46,196 nt of DNA from Phycisphaeraceae bacterium (GTDB taxonomy: Bacteria > Planctomycetota > Phycisphaerae > Phycisphaerales > UBA1924). The notes below the pieces were generated by a model. The model was not told the origin of the DNA. It did no database searches and saw nothing but the letters and a program-made list of their open reading frames with translations. The stretch is taken from positions 1 to 46,196 of the forward strand of contig JAHCJI010000018.1 of the NCBI GenBank assembly GCA_026126305.1, in the 5' to 3' direction. Positions 15,933 to 24,453 of this stretch are shown here, one piece after another (position 1 is the stretch's first letter; the number at the start of each line of letters is the position of its first letter). The translations under genes were made by a program, and so were the position numbers.

Positions 15933-17198
15933 TCAGGCGGCGTCGCGCTGGCTCACGTTGATCGTGGTGCCCGTGCCGTTGCGAGCCTCACCATGGCCGT
16001 GGTTCAGCGGGCCATGGAAACCGGTGAACTGAAAGCCGGGCTGGTACACCGGCTGGCCATACGCGTTGGAAAACAACTGGCCCTGAACACTGTTCAGTGG
16101 GAAGCCGCCGAAGTTGTTCGTCTGCACGCCGGGGTTCCAGCCCTGCACGGGAAACTGGCCCGGAAACTGGCCGGCGACCAACTGCACGGGAAGGCCGTTG
16201 ATGCCCGTGGGAGCGAAGAAAGTCGCGCCCGCGCCCTGATTCAGCGTTCCCGTGTTGGGAGCATACACGCCCTGGAGGGGAGCAACCGAGGGGGTCGGCT
16301 GGAAGCCGGAGATCCCGTGGTTGCTGATGCCGTTGCCGAACGAGGTGGTCGAGGCAGGAATCCCATTGCCGATCGAACCGGTGAAGGGGTTGGTGATCGG
16401 AGTGGTGATCGGAGAATTGATCGGCGAGGCGATCGTCGGGCTCACCGGGCTGGTGAATGCGCCATAGATCGGGAACTGATTCGGAATGTTCCAGGTGGGA
16501 AGGCCGCCGAAGGGCTGCGCGAAGTGCTGGCCGAAGGGCATGGCCGTGTTCCAGTTCCAAGTGCTGCTGATGGGCCACGAACCGCCGAATCCATCGAAAC
16601 CAAAGGTCGGAGCCACCGTGCCAGGGAAGTAGCCCTGCACGCGAGGGCTCAGGCTGGGGATGGTGTTCCAGATGTTCTGGCCGCTGGTGCTGGCGATGGG
16701 GAACGAGCCCAGACGCCCGCCCAGGATCGACCAGTCGGCCTGAGGGATGCCGCTGAAGGGCGTGCCAAACGAAGGCGAAATCGGCTGGCCGTACACACCC
16801 CAGGGAGCGGTGAACTGCGAGCCAAACGGAGTGAAGGGAGCCGAAACCGGCGAACTCAGGGGAGCACCGAAACTCGAAGCAAAGGGGTTGAAAGCACCGG
16901 GAGTCCAGCCGAACTGGTTCCAGCCCGACGCGGTCCACGACGGCTGGTTCCAGCCAAAGGGAACGGTGTTCTGGAACGGCTGCGAAGCAAAGGGCGAGAA
17001 ACCAAAGGGCGAGCCGAACGAGTTGAAAGGCAGGCCAAAGGGCGAAGCGAACGAATTCAAACTGTTGGTCATCATCGGGTATCCAATCTGGCAGGCTTGG
17101 CTGCCAACGAACGGGCTGCTGAACGGGGACGAAAACGACGGGACTGTCGGGCCGACAAACGGATTGAAACCTTGCACGCTGTTGATCAGGTTGTTCAT
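15933..17198 (-). CDS. Phe/Gly/Pro/Asn-rich low-complexity protein
   Basis: A 421-residue protein made almost entirely of F, G, P, N, S, T, Q and W. Short motifs such as SPFG, NPF, PFGF and GWNQ recur without a strict period, and charged residues are nearly absent until the C-terminal 25 residues (FHGPLNHGHGEARNG and onward). There is one Cys and no signal peptide or membrane segment. The start is the ATG at 17198, preceded by a strong AAGGAGAGG ribosome binding site 8 bases upstream, which argues that it is translated. The composition resembles intrinsically disordered FG/GLFG phase-separating proteins, but no homologous family is recognised. A structural, coat or condensate role is inference. 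Confidence 0.75.
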   Translation of the reverse strand: MNNLINSVQGFNPFVGPTVPSFSSPFSSPFVGSQACQIGYPMMTNSLNSFASPFGLPFNSFGSPFGFSPFASQPFQNTVPFGWNQPSWTASGWNQFGWTPGAFNPFASSFGAPLSSPVSAPFTPFGSQFTAPWGVYGQPISPSFGTPFSGIPQADWSILGGRLGSFPIASTSGQNIWNTIPSLSPRVQGYFPGTVAPTFGFDGFGGSWPISSTWNWNTAMPFGQHFAQPFGGLPTWNIPNQFPIYGAFTSPVSPTIASPINSPITTPITNPFTGSIGNGIPASTTSFGNGISNHGISGFQPTPSVAPLQGVYAPNTGTLNQGAGATFFAPTGINGLPVQLVAGQFPGQFPVQGWNPGVQTNNFGGFPLNSVQGQLFSNAYGQPVYQPGFQFTGFHGPLNHGHGEARNGTGTTINVSQRDAA

Positions 17199-17733
17199 GC
17201 GAACACCTCTCCTTATGTGCCGCCGGCCCCCCAGGGTCGGCGTATGCCCCCATGAGCGCGCGACCATCGCGCAACCCATGCTGGGCCCTTCCTCATCAAG
17301 ACGGACCTTCGATTCCATGGACTTGCGGGTGGCGTCCTGCCTTGCCCACGACATCACTTTCGGCTGCCCAGACCGGCGACTTTGCCCGATCCATGCAATC
17401 CCACTCATTTTCTCTCGACGCGCAAGAAACGCTGTCGGGAAACACCCATCAGCACCCAAACATAGCCCGAAGCATCGCTCCGAAGGAACAAATCCCCGCC
17501 GAGCGGGTCTATCTCTGGTAGGAACCTGCGGCAACGCAACCGGCACGAAACCCGCCGGTATCGAACACCGTAGAACACCGGACGGGTCCGAAGGCAGCAC
17601 GTTGCTCGCCGATACAATGCCCCGCTGGCAGCCGCAAGCTCCCAGGGGCACATGGGGGTCCAAGACCCACCCCGATCGCCCGCCCGCGCTGGCCCCGCAT
17701 TCCAGCACGCCCGGGCCGCCAAAGGAGGCAGCC
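17199..17733. other. Divergent intergenic region between the FG-rich and secretin-N genes
   Basis: About 535 bases with no credible gene. It must carry promoters for both flanking genes. Near the FG-rich side, the 5' leader can form a GCCGACC / GGCCGGC stem at about 17221-17240 just upstream of the ribosome binding site. TACAAT at 17613-17618 could be a -10 element for the rightward gene but has no good -35 partner. Confidence 0.4.
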
Positions 17734-18681
17734 ATGCATCGACATGTTCCAGCCGCCCGCACCCTCAGCGCCTTGGCGCTCTTGGCGATTGTCGCGACGC
17801 CCGCCCTCGCCCAGCATGCACCGGCTCGTCAAGCCGCGCAGCCAGCCGAACAGGCATACCCACCGGGTGTGCGGCCCGAACGCGTCACCATCTCGCGCAT
17901 GCTCAAGCCCATCACGGCGGACTTCAACAACCACACGCTCCGATCGGTGATGGATTTCATCGCACAACAGACCGGGGCAGAACTCGAAGTCCTCTGGGTC
18001 GACCAGCGCACCGGCATGGGCCTGGACCCCGAGCAACAGGTCACGCTCAAGGCTCAGAACATGCCCGCCCTGACCGTGCTCGAACGGGTCTTGGCCAAGA
18101 CCGAAGACGGTTTCGGCGGCCGCAACAACTGGCAAATGACAACTTGGGGCGCGATGCAGGTCGGCCCGACCAGCCGACTGAACCGCTCCAACCGCGTCCA
18201 GGTCTACGACATCAACGACCTGCTGCTGGTCATCCCCGACTATCCGGAGGTGCCGACCATCGACCTCCAGCAGGCCTTGCAAAGCTCCCAAGGTGGCGGC
18301 GCGCAGAGCCCATTCCAGGATAACAACAACAATAACAACACCGAACAGCCCAACCGCGACGAGCAGGCCCAGGAAATCATCGACATCATCCAGGACCTCG
18401 TCGAACCCGAGCATTGGGTCGAAAACCCAAGTGCCTCGATCCGGCACTTCCGTGGAACCATCATCGTCCGTGCCCCGGACTACGTCCATCGCGGCATCGC
18501 CGGCTACCCATACTGGCCCACCCAGAGGCTCACCCACATCATCGATGGGAAGCGCTATATCACCATGGGCATCGACACCGGCATCTCCACCATCGATGGC
18601 TTTGGGCAGCAGCCAGTCAGCGCCGTCGTTGGCGGACGCATCATCTCCAGCAACCCGGCAGACCCCGGCGGCGGCGGCTGA
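17734..18681 (+). CDS. Secreted protein with secretin/TonB N-terminal (STN-like) domain
   Basis: A 315-residue protein with a signal peptide (LSALALLAIVATPALAQ) and an AAAGGAGG ribosome binding site ending 6 bases before the ATG. Residues about 58-120 match the STN pattern: FNNHTLRSVMDFIAQQTGAEL, then VTLKAQNMPALTVLERVLAK. Residues about 150-250 resemble the linker and N-domain of planctomycete secretin-like proteins, with VYDINDLLLVIPDY, an Asn-rich spacer of six Asn, then EIIDIIQDLVEPEHW and GTIIVRAPDYVHRGI. No secretin pore domain follows, so it is an N-domain-only protein. It ends in a Gly-rich tail. Its partner is unknown. Confidence 0.75.
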   Translation: MHRHVPAARTLSALALLAIVATPALAQHAPARQAAQPAEQAYPPGVRPERVTISRMLKPITADFNNHTLRSVMDFIAQQTGAELEVLWVDQRTGMGLDPEQQVTLKAQNMPALTVLERVLAKTEDGFGGRNNWQMTTWGAMQVGPTSRLNRSNRVQVYDINDLLLVIPDYPEVPTIDLQQALQSSQGGGAQSPFQDNNNNNNTEQPNRDEQAQEIIDIIQDLVEPEHWVENPSASIRHFRGTIIVRAPDYVHRGIAGYPYWPTQRLTHIIDGKRYITMGIDTGISTIDGFGQQPVSAVVGGRIISSNPADPGGGG

Positions 18682-18743
18682 TCGAAACCACGGCACGACA
18701 CATACGATCTCTCACGGATAAGCTCGGCCAAGGAGACAACCCC

Positions 18744-19178
18744 ATGGCCGAGCATCGTGTCGTTCATGTCCACATCGGCAAGGACCATTACCATACGGAA
18801 ATCCGCGCTGGCGAACATGGCCTCATCGCCGACGAACCCGAGAGCGTCGGCGGTTCGGACAACGGGCCGGATCCCTACGCCCTGCTCCTGGCTTCCCTTG
18901 GTGCGTGCAAGGCCATCACCGTGCGCATGTACGCCGACCGAAAGCAATGGCCCCTCGACAGGCTCGACATCATCCTGAGCCATCAGAAGGTCCACGCCAA
19001 CGACTGCGACGATTGCGAGCAGGTCGACGGCATGGTCAGCGTCATCGACTGCGTCATCACGCCCCAAGGCGATCTCAGCGACGAACAAAAACACCGCCTC
19101 GTCGAGATCGCGGGCATGTGCCCCGTTCACAAGACCATCACCGGCCCGAACCACATCCGCACTAAAATGGGCGAATAG
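18744..19178 (+). CDS. OsmC/YhfA-family protein
   Basis: A 144-residue OsmC-fold protein. The two conserved cysteines of the peroxidatic OsmC/Ohr type are visible in LASLGACKAITVRMYADRK and EIAGMCPVHKTI. The remaining segment DDCEQVDGM has extra Cys residues that are not typical. It probably reduces organic hydroperoxides. The ATG follows an AAGGAGA site by 8 bases. It lies 62 bp after the secretin-N gene and may be cotranscribed, and it converges on yebC. Confidence 0.88.
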   Translation: MAEHRVVHVHIGKDHYHTEIRAGEHGLIADEPESVGGSDNGPDPYALLLASLGACKAITVRMYADRKQWPLDRLDIILSHQKVHANDCDDCEQVDGMVSVIDCVITPQGDLSDEQKHRLVEIAGMCPVHKTITGPNHIRTKMGE

Positions 19179-19234
19179 AACAGCCCACCCTCACGCAAAG
19201 GCTTCGGAATGTCCTGTTCCCCCCTCCCGAGTCC

Positions 19235-19996
19235 TCACTCAGAAGCCTCGGCCACCAGATCTTCGTCAAGGTTGTGGTACACCTTCTGCACGTCGTCGTT
19301 GTCCTCGATGGCGTCGATGAGGTTCATGAGCTTCCGGGCTTCTTCAAGGGTCGGCTTGGCGTACATCGTGGGGATCTTGGTGATGCCGCCCTCGCTGACT
19401 TCGATCTTCGAGTTCTCGATGGCCTGCCGAACCGCGTGGTAGTCGGTGCGGTCGGTGGTGATGACCCACATGCCCGCGTCGTCGCCATCGCGCTCGGGAG
19501 ATTCGATATCTTCGGCTCCCGCTTCGAGGGCGACCTCCATCAGTTGCTCTTCACTGGCCTTCGAGGCCTCGATGTAGATCCGGCCCTTGGTCTCGAACAT
19601 GAACGCGACGCTGCCCGAGGTGCCCATGCTGCCGCCACCCTTGCCCAGGATCAATCGCAGGTCGTTGACCGTGCGTGTCCGATTATCGGTGAGCGTGTCG
19701 ATGATGATGGCTACCCCGCCCGGGCCGTAGCCCTCGTAGGTGATCTCGGCGAAGCCCTCGCCCTCGGCCGCGCCGCTGCCCTTGTCCACCGCGCGCTGGA
19801 TGGTGTCCTTGGGCATATTGGCATAGCGTGCCTCGTCGATGGCGTACCGGAGCGCGAGGTTGGTCTCGGGGTCGCCCCCACCCTGCCGGGCGGCAACCAT
19901 GATCGCCTTGGAGCACTTGCTCCAGATCTTGCCCTTCTTTTTGTCCTGCCGCTCCTTGCGGTGCCTGATATTCGCCCACTTGCTGTGTCCGGCCAC
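19235..19996 (-). CDS. YebC/PmpR-family protein
   Basis: A 253-residue protein of full family length, starting MAGHSKWANIRHRKERQDKK, with the conserved GYGPGGVAIIIDTLTDNRTRT and GGSMGTSGSVAFMF segments. Family members are reported either as DNA-binding regulators or as factors that relieve ribosome stalling at proline runs. The start codon is GTG with GGGAG 7 bases upstream. It is monocistronic here, 84 bp below the endonuclease III-like gene on the same strand. Confidence 0.95.
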   Translation of the reverse strand: MAGHSKWANIRHRKERQDKKKGKIWSKCSKAIMVAARQGGGDPETNLALRYAIDEARYANMPKDTIQRAVDKGSGAAEGEGFAEITYEGYGPGGVAIIIDTLTDNRTRTVNDLRLILGKGGGSMGTSGSVAFMFETKGRIYIEASKASEEQLMEVALEAGAEDIESPERDGDDAGMWVITTDRTDYHAVRQAIENSKIEVSEGGITKIPTMYAKPTLEEARKLMNLIDAIEDNDDVQKVYHNLDEDLVAEASE

Positions 19997-20079
19997 CGGT
20001 TACTCCCTTGCTCTGAACCTCAGACTCTTCCATCCAGCCGCCGGCCGCACCCGGCCGCCGACAAGATCATACGAACCAC

Positions 20080-20724
20080 TCAATCCCTGCCCACACCCAA
20101 GCCCTCTCGGCTGCTGGCCGCCTCGAGCCGAAGGTACAGGCTCTTGGCACCACCCGCAGGGCAACAGCCGACCAGAAGTTCCGCCGCCGCGTCAGCACCA
20201 ACGCTGGGACCGATCACGCCGCGCTCGATCAGCACGCGACGCAGCCGATCGTCGATGGGCACACGCGGCTCGCCCAACACCAACGCCAGCACCCGATCGA
20301 CCACAAACGGTGCAAGTCCCTCGATGCCACTCAGGTAAGGCCCGGCCTCGTGGGCACCGCCGCGCGCGATGCGATCGATCGAGACGCCGTCCTGGGTCTC
20401 GAACACATGCATCAGCGTGCCCACGATCATCCGTGCCCGGCGGTTCGCATGGGCATCGGTCAGGCCGATCGTGTCTTCGACTTCAACCACCAGCGCCACA
20501 CGCAACTCGTTCACGTCCACGAATTGTGCGGCCAACCTTCGGGCCGCACTCACCGCATGAGGCACGCCCGCCTCCCACACAAGCATCGAGAACACCAACT
20601 CGGCAGTCGCATGATCAATGGCCCCAGGAAGCAGGGCCGCAGGATCGGGTGCCGGTGGCATCGGAACATCCGCCAGCCAGGCCTCGATCCGATCCCGAGC
20701 CTCGTTGGGTTCCATCGGGCTCAC
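20080..20724 (-). CDS. Endonuclease III-fold protein lacking catalytic Lys and FeS cluster
   Basis: A 214-residue protein that follows the endonuclease III helical pattern: VDVNELRVAL, then AHANRRARMIVGTLMHVFE, then a helix-hairpin-helix-like IEGLAPFVVDRVLAL, then PIDDRLRRVLIERGV. In active enzymes the HhH reads LPGVGRKTA with a catalytic Lys; here that Lys is missing. The Asp of PIDDRLRRV may be the conserved catalytic Asp. The C-terminal four-Cys FeS motif is reduced to a single CC pair. It is the last gene of the nusA operon, with a GTGA overlap to rbfA. An ATG at 20715 is an alternative start. A DNA-binding role without glycosylase activity is inferred. Confidence 0.65.
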   Translation of the reverse strand: MSPMEPNEARDRIEAWLADVPMPPAPDPAALLPGAIDHATAELVFSMLVWEAGVPHAVSAARRLAAQFVDVNELRVALVVEVEDTIGLTDAHANRRARMIVGTLMHVFETQDGVSIDRIARGGAHEAGPYLSGIEGLAPFVVDRVLALVLGEPRVPIDDRLRRVLIERGVIGPSVGADAAAELLVGCCPAGGAKSLYLRLEAASSREGLGVGRD

Positions 20725-21119
20725 GTTGCGTCCTCGGACGCATCCCCGTCGGTACCGTCGGCCGCTGGCTTGCCCTCGAGTTCCTCACGCACCTTGGCCA
20801 GGGTACCGAGCACCTCGGCCTGTTTCTTCAGGCTGCCGTCCTCGACGAAGCGAAACTCGGGCATCGACCTCGTGCGGATCAACTCGCCCACTTCCCGGCG
20901 GATATGCCGCGACGCGCTGCTCAGGCCGTGGACAGTTAACTTCTGGTGCTCGGCGGGCAGTACGCTGATGCCGATGGTCGCCTGCTTGCCATCGGGCGTG
21001 AGTTCGACCTTCGTCACGGTGATGAGACCCCGCACGCGAGGATCCTGCAATCCACGGGCCAGCACCTGCTGCACGCCACGCTCGATCGACGAGGTCAGCC
21101 GGTCATTCCTGGTGCTCAT
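20721..21119 (-). CDS. rbfA: 30S ribosome-binding factor RbfA
   Basis: A 132-residue KH-like protein for 30S maturation and 16S rRNA 5' processing. R-x2-R-L-x-S-S-I-E-R opens the protein; LQDPRVRGLITVTKVELTPD and MPEFRFVEDGSLKKQAEV are family motifs. An acidic tail (DGTDGDASEDAT) closes it. The ATG overlaps the DUF503 stop, and the order infB-DUF503-rbfA matches the operon of many bacteria. Confidence 0.94.
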   Translation of the reverse strand: MSTRNDRLTSSIERGVQQVLARGLQDPRVRGLITVTKVELTPDGKQATIGISVLPAEHQKLTVHGLSSASRHIRREVGELIRTRSMPEFRFVEDGSLKKQAEVLGTLAKVREELEGKPAADGTDGDASEDAT

Positions 21120-21514
21120 GGCCGACCATCCCCGAGCGTTTCGCTCTCATGCGTGTAGTGTTCGAGCAACTCGGCGGCAATCTCGGCCTCGTCGGGGCCC
21201 GTCACGGGCTCGGCCAAGTCCTCGCGCGAAGGCACGATGACTTCCCGCCGGACGTTGCCGATCTGCCCGTCGCGCAGCTCGGTCAGGCGGTTCCAGGCCT
21301 TGTCGAGCAACTCGTGGGCCCGCGGCCCGTCGTTGGCGACAATCGCCATGCCCATCATCGCCAGCGAAGGGTTGTCGTGCGCCCCCACCTCGGCGATGCT
21401 CAGTCGCAGCTCTCTGCTGAGCTTGTCACGCACGCTGCGCACCACGGCCCGCTTTTCCTTGAGGGACTCGGCCCCGGGGATGAGCAACTCGAACTGGAGG
21501 ACGCCGATGACCAT
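21116..21514 (-). CDS. DUF503 (YlxP-like) protein
   Basis: A 132-residue protein with the family opening MVIGVLQFELLIPGAESLKEKR and the conserved VAEVG/AEVGAHD-type segment. In Gram-positives YlxP sits between infB and rbfA and is thought to assist 30S assembly. The position here is identical. The C-terminal 30 residues are acidic and longer than the core domain needs. The stop overlaps the rbfA start (ATGA), and the gene begins 21 bp after infB ends. Confidence 0.9.
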   Translation of the reverse strand: MVIGVLQFELLIPGAESLKEKRAVVRSVRDKLSRELRLSIAEVGAHDNPSLAMMGMAIVANDGPRAHELLDKAWNRLTELRDGQIGNVRREVIVPSREDLAEPVTGPDEAEIAAELLEHYTHESETLGDGRP

Positions 21515-21535
21515 GGCTTCGCAGCGGCGCGGGCG

Positions 21536-24385
21536 TTACAGCGTCCGCTTCACTTCGACCTGCCTGTAGCACTCGAGGATGTCGCCTTCCTTGATGTCGT
21601 CGTACCCGTCGATCTTCATGCCGCACTCCATGTTCGCGCGAACCTCCTTCGCGTCGTCCTTGAAGCGCTTGAGCTGGCTGAGCTTGCGATCGTTCTCGAT
21701 GACGATGTCGCCACGCGTGACGCGGATGAGCGCGTCGCGCTGCACCACGCCGTCGGTGACGTAGCAGCCCGCGATCGTGCCCACCTTGGACACCTTGAAC
21801 ACCGCCCGCACCTCGGCGTGGCCCAGCACTTCCTGGCGCAGCTCGGGCGCCAGCAGGCCCTCGGCGGCCTTGGCCATGTCCTCGGTGATGTGGTAGATCA
21901 CGTCGTACGTGCGGATCTGCACGCCCTTGCTCTCGGCCAGCTTGCGCGCCTTGCCCGAGGGGATGACGTTGAACCCGATGACCACGGCCTTGGACGCCTC
22001 GGCCAGCAGTACGTCGCTCTCGGTGATGCCGCCCACCGCGCTGTGGATCACGCGCACCTTGATCTCGTCGCCCGACACGCCCTCGATCTCGCTCTTGAGC
22101 ACGTCCACAGAACCCTGCACGTCGGCCTTGAGAACGACCAGGATCTCCTTCAGTTCCGCCTCGGCCATCTGGCTGAACATCCGGTCGAGGGTCATCGCCG
22201 GCTGGGCCAGTTGCTCCTCGCGTTCACGGCCCCGGCGCTGCTCGGCGGCGTTCTGGGCCTCCTTCAGGCTGGTCGCCACGAAGAACTTGTCGCCCGCGTC
22301 GGGCAACTCGTCGATGCCCGTCACCTGCAAGGGCATGGGCGGGTGCGCCACGCGCAGACGCTGGCCCTTGTCGTCGGTGATGTCGCGCACGCGCCCGAAG
22401 GCACGCCCCGCGACAATGAAGTCGCCCACCTTCAGCTCGCCCTCTTGCAGCAGCACGTTCATCACCGCGCCGCGACCGGGCTCCATCTGCGCCTCGATCA
22501 CCGTGCCGCGGGCCGGACCACCAAAATCGGCCTTCAGTTCCAGCAACTGGGCCTGGAAGTCCAGCGCTTCAAGCAACTCCTGGATGCCCTGCCCGGTGAT
22601 GGCGCTCGTGCGCACCACCTCGATGTCCCCGCCCCAGTCCACGGGGTTCAGGTCGTGCCGGGCCAATTGCCCGAAGATCTCTTGGATCTTCGCGTCCGTC
22701 GCGCTGGGGCGGTCGATCTTGTTGAGCGCCACCACGATGGGCACCCCCGCCGCCTTCGCGTGGCTGATGCTCTCGATGGTCTGGGGCATCACGCCGTCGT
22801 CGGCGGCCACCACAAGCACCACGATGTCCGTCACGTTCGCACCACGAGAACGCATCGCCGTGAACGCCTTGTGCCCGGGCGTGTCGATGAACACCACCTG
22901 CTTCGATTCGTCGCCCACCCGCACCGGCACGCGGAAGGCGCTGGTAGCCTGCGTGATGCCACCCGCCTCGCCCGCCGCCACGTTGGCGTTGCGGATCTTG
23001 TCCAGCAGGCTCGTCTTGCCGTGGTCCACGTGTCCCAGGATCGTCACCACCGGGCCGCGGGACTTCTCGTTGACCGTTGTCCGCGTCTCGAACTGGGCAG
23101 CCACCGCCTCTTCGGCGCTCCTGGCTTCGGTCACTTCGAGCTCGATGTCAAAGTCCATCATGATCTCTTGGGCCTTGACGACATCGATCCCGCTGTTGAT
23201 CTGGGCCATGATGCCCTGCATGAACAGCCTCTTGACGATCTCGGCACCCTTCACACCCGTCGCGGCAGAAAGGTCTTTGATCGTGAAAGGAGCGGCGATC
23301 TTCACACGACCGCCCTGCTGGACGGCCGGCTGTGCCCGCCCGCCCGACGGGCCACCGGTGCGGGCCAGGTCCTGCCGACGCTTGCGCAGATACCCCCCAG
23401 CCTGCTGGAGCTTGGCCTCCCGCTCGATCAGGTCCTGCTCACGCCACATCCCGCTGCCGCCATGCTGCGGTTCGTTCCGGCCACGCCTGCGGCTGCTCCC
23501 GCCGCCAGCACCGCCTCCACCACCGCCAGGGCCGCCCCCACCGCCGCGACCACCACGGCCGCCACCCGTGTCCGGCCCCGCCGGCAATGGTGCCATCGGT
23601 CCGCCAAAACCACCCTCGCCGCCACCGCGTGGGGCCGGACCGCGACCGCGTGAACGGGTATCGATCTGCTCTGGAGCCTCGACGCGAATGATCTTGGGCC
23701 CGCTCAGTTTGACCGGTGTCTTCTTCTCGAGCATCGGGCCCGCGGGCTTGATGATCGTCGGACGCGTCGGAACGTTCTTGGGTGCCGGTGTCGGCGGTGG
23801 CACCGGTCGCGGGGCTTCCGAGACCGTTCGGGCAGGACCAGACGCAGGGGCATCGGGCCCAGTATCCTGTTCAAGGCCATCGTGAATACTCGGCTCGTCT
23901 GAAGTGGTCGATGCAACAGGCGCTTCTTCCGCCACGCGCGTCTCGATGGACTCGACATCCGCGATCGCGCCAACAACGGGCTCAACAATATCGGGAGTCT
24001 CCGCCCCGCTCGGCTCGCTCTCTTCTCGCTCCGGTTCGGGAGCGGCCGGCGCGGCACGGGCGGCACGACGCGGGGGCTCTGCAACAGCCGTGCCCGTGCC
24101 TGTCTCTTCGCCTGCGGGGCTATCGGTCTCCCCGGCCTTCCGTCTGGCGCGAGGCTTGGCGCGGACGTTCTCGAGGTTCACCGGCTTGGCCGTTTCCACC
24201 GCCGTAGCCGAAGGCTCGCTGCTCTCACTGAACCACTCGCGGATCGTCGCCTCAAGCCCGACCGATACGGTGGACATGTGGTTCTTGATGACGCTCTCGG
24301 GGATGCCCTCGGCGCGGCATTTTTCCACGATCGCCTTCGAGGCGACGTTCAGTTCCTTCGCGATCTCGAACACACGCTTTGCCAA
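21536..24385 (-). CDS. infB: Translation initiation factor IF-2
   Basis: A 949-residue GTPase that places initiator tRNA on the ribosome. An IF2-N domain occupies the first 55 residues. A long Ala/Pro/Glu-rich then Gly-rich linker follows (poly-Gly around 270-300), a second IF2-N-like region lies near 375, and the G domain has GHVDHGKTS near residue 450 with DTPGH and NKID. Domains II-IV run to the C-terminus. The start codon is TTG, with GGAG six bases upstream. It is the second gene of the operon, 68 bp after nusA. Confidence 0.97.
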   Translation of the reverse strand: MAKRVFEIAKELNVASKAIVEKCRAEGIPESVIKNHMSTVSVGLEATIREWFSESSEPSATAVETAKPVNLENVRAKPRARRKAGETDSPAGEETGTGTAVAEPPRRAARAAPAAPEPEREESEPSGAETPDIVEPVVGAIADVESIETRVAEEAPVASTTSDEPSIHDGLEQDTGPDAPASGPARTVSEAPRPVPPPTPAPKNVPTRPTIIKPAGPMLEKKTPVKLSGPKIIRVEAPEQIDTRSRGRGPAPRGGGEGGFGGPMAPLPAGPDTGGGRGGRGGGGGPGGGGGGAGGGSSRRRGRNEPQHGGSGMWREQDLIEREAKLQQAGGYLRKRRQDLARTGGPSGGRAQPAVQQGGRVKIAAPFTIKDLSAATGVKGAEIVKRLFMQGIMAQINSGIDVVKAQEIMMDFDIELEVTEARSAEEAVAAQFETRTTVNEKSRGPVVTILGHVDHGKTSLLDKIRNANVAAGEAGGITQATSAFRVPVRVGDESKQVVFIDTPGHKAFTAMRSRGANVTDIVVLVVAADDGVMPQTIESISHAKAAGVPIVVALNKIDRPSATDAKIQEIFGQLARHDLNPVDWGGDIEVVRTSAITGQGIQELLEALDFQAQLLELKADFGGPARGTVIEAQMEPGRGAVMNVLLQEGELKVGDFIVAGRAFGRVRDITDDKGQRLRVAHPPMPLQVTGIDELPDAGDKFFVATSLKEAQNAAEQRRGREREEQLAQPAMTLDRMFSQMAEAELKEILVVLKADVQGSVDVLKSEIEGVSGDEIKVRVIHSAVGGITESDVLLAEASKAVVIGFNVIPSGKARKLAESKGVQIRTYDVIYHITEDMAKAAEGLLAPELRQEVLGHAEVRAVFKVSKVGTIAGCYVTDGVVQRDALIRVTRGDIVIENDRKLSQLKRFKDDAKEVRANMECGMKIDGYDDIKEGDILECYRQVEVKRTL

Positions 24386-24453
24386 ACGTCACTCCATACG
24401 CCCGGCCCCACCGATCACCACCGGGGCCTTTGGGGCATCTCTCAAGCACTCTC

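Noticed and set aside
17252..17521. An 89-codon + strand open frame between the FG-rich and secretin-N genes
   Set aside because: No ribosome binding site, no domain and unlikely composition.
21149..23653. An 834-codon open frame antisense to infB
   Set aside because: Composition is His/Leu/Asp-rich in the way antisense of GC-rich genes reads, and infB on the other strand is certain.
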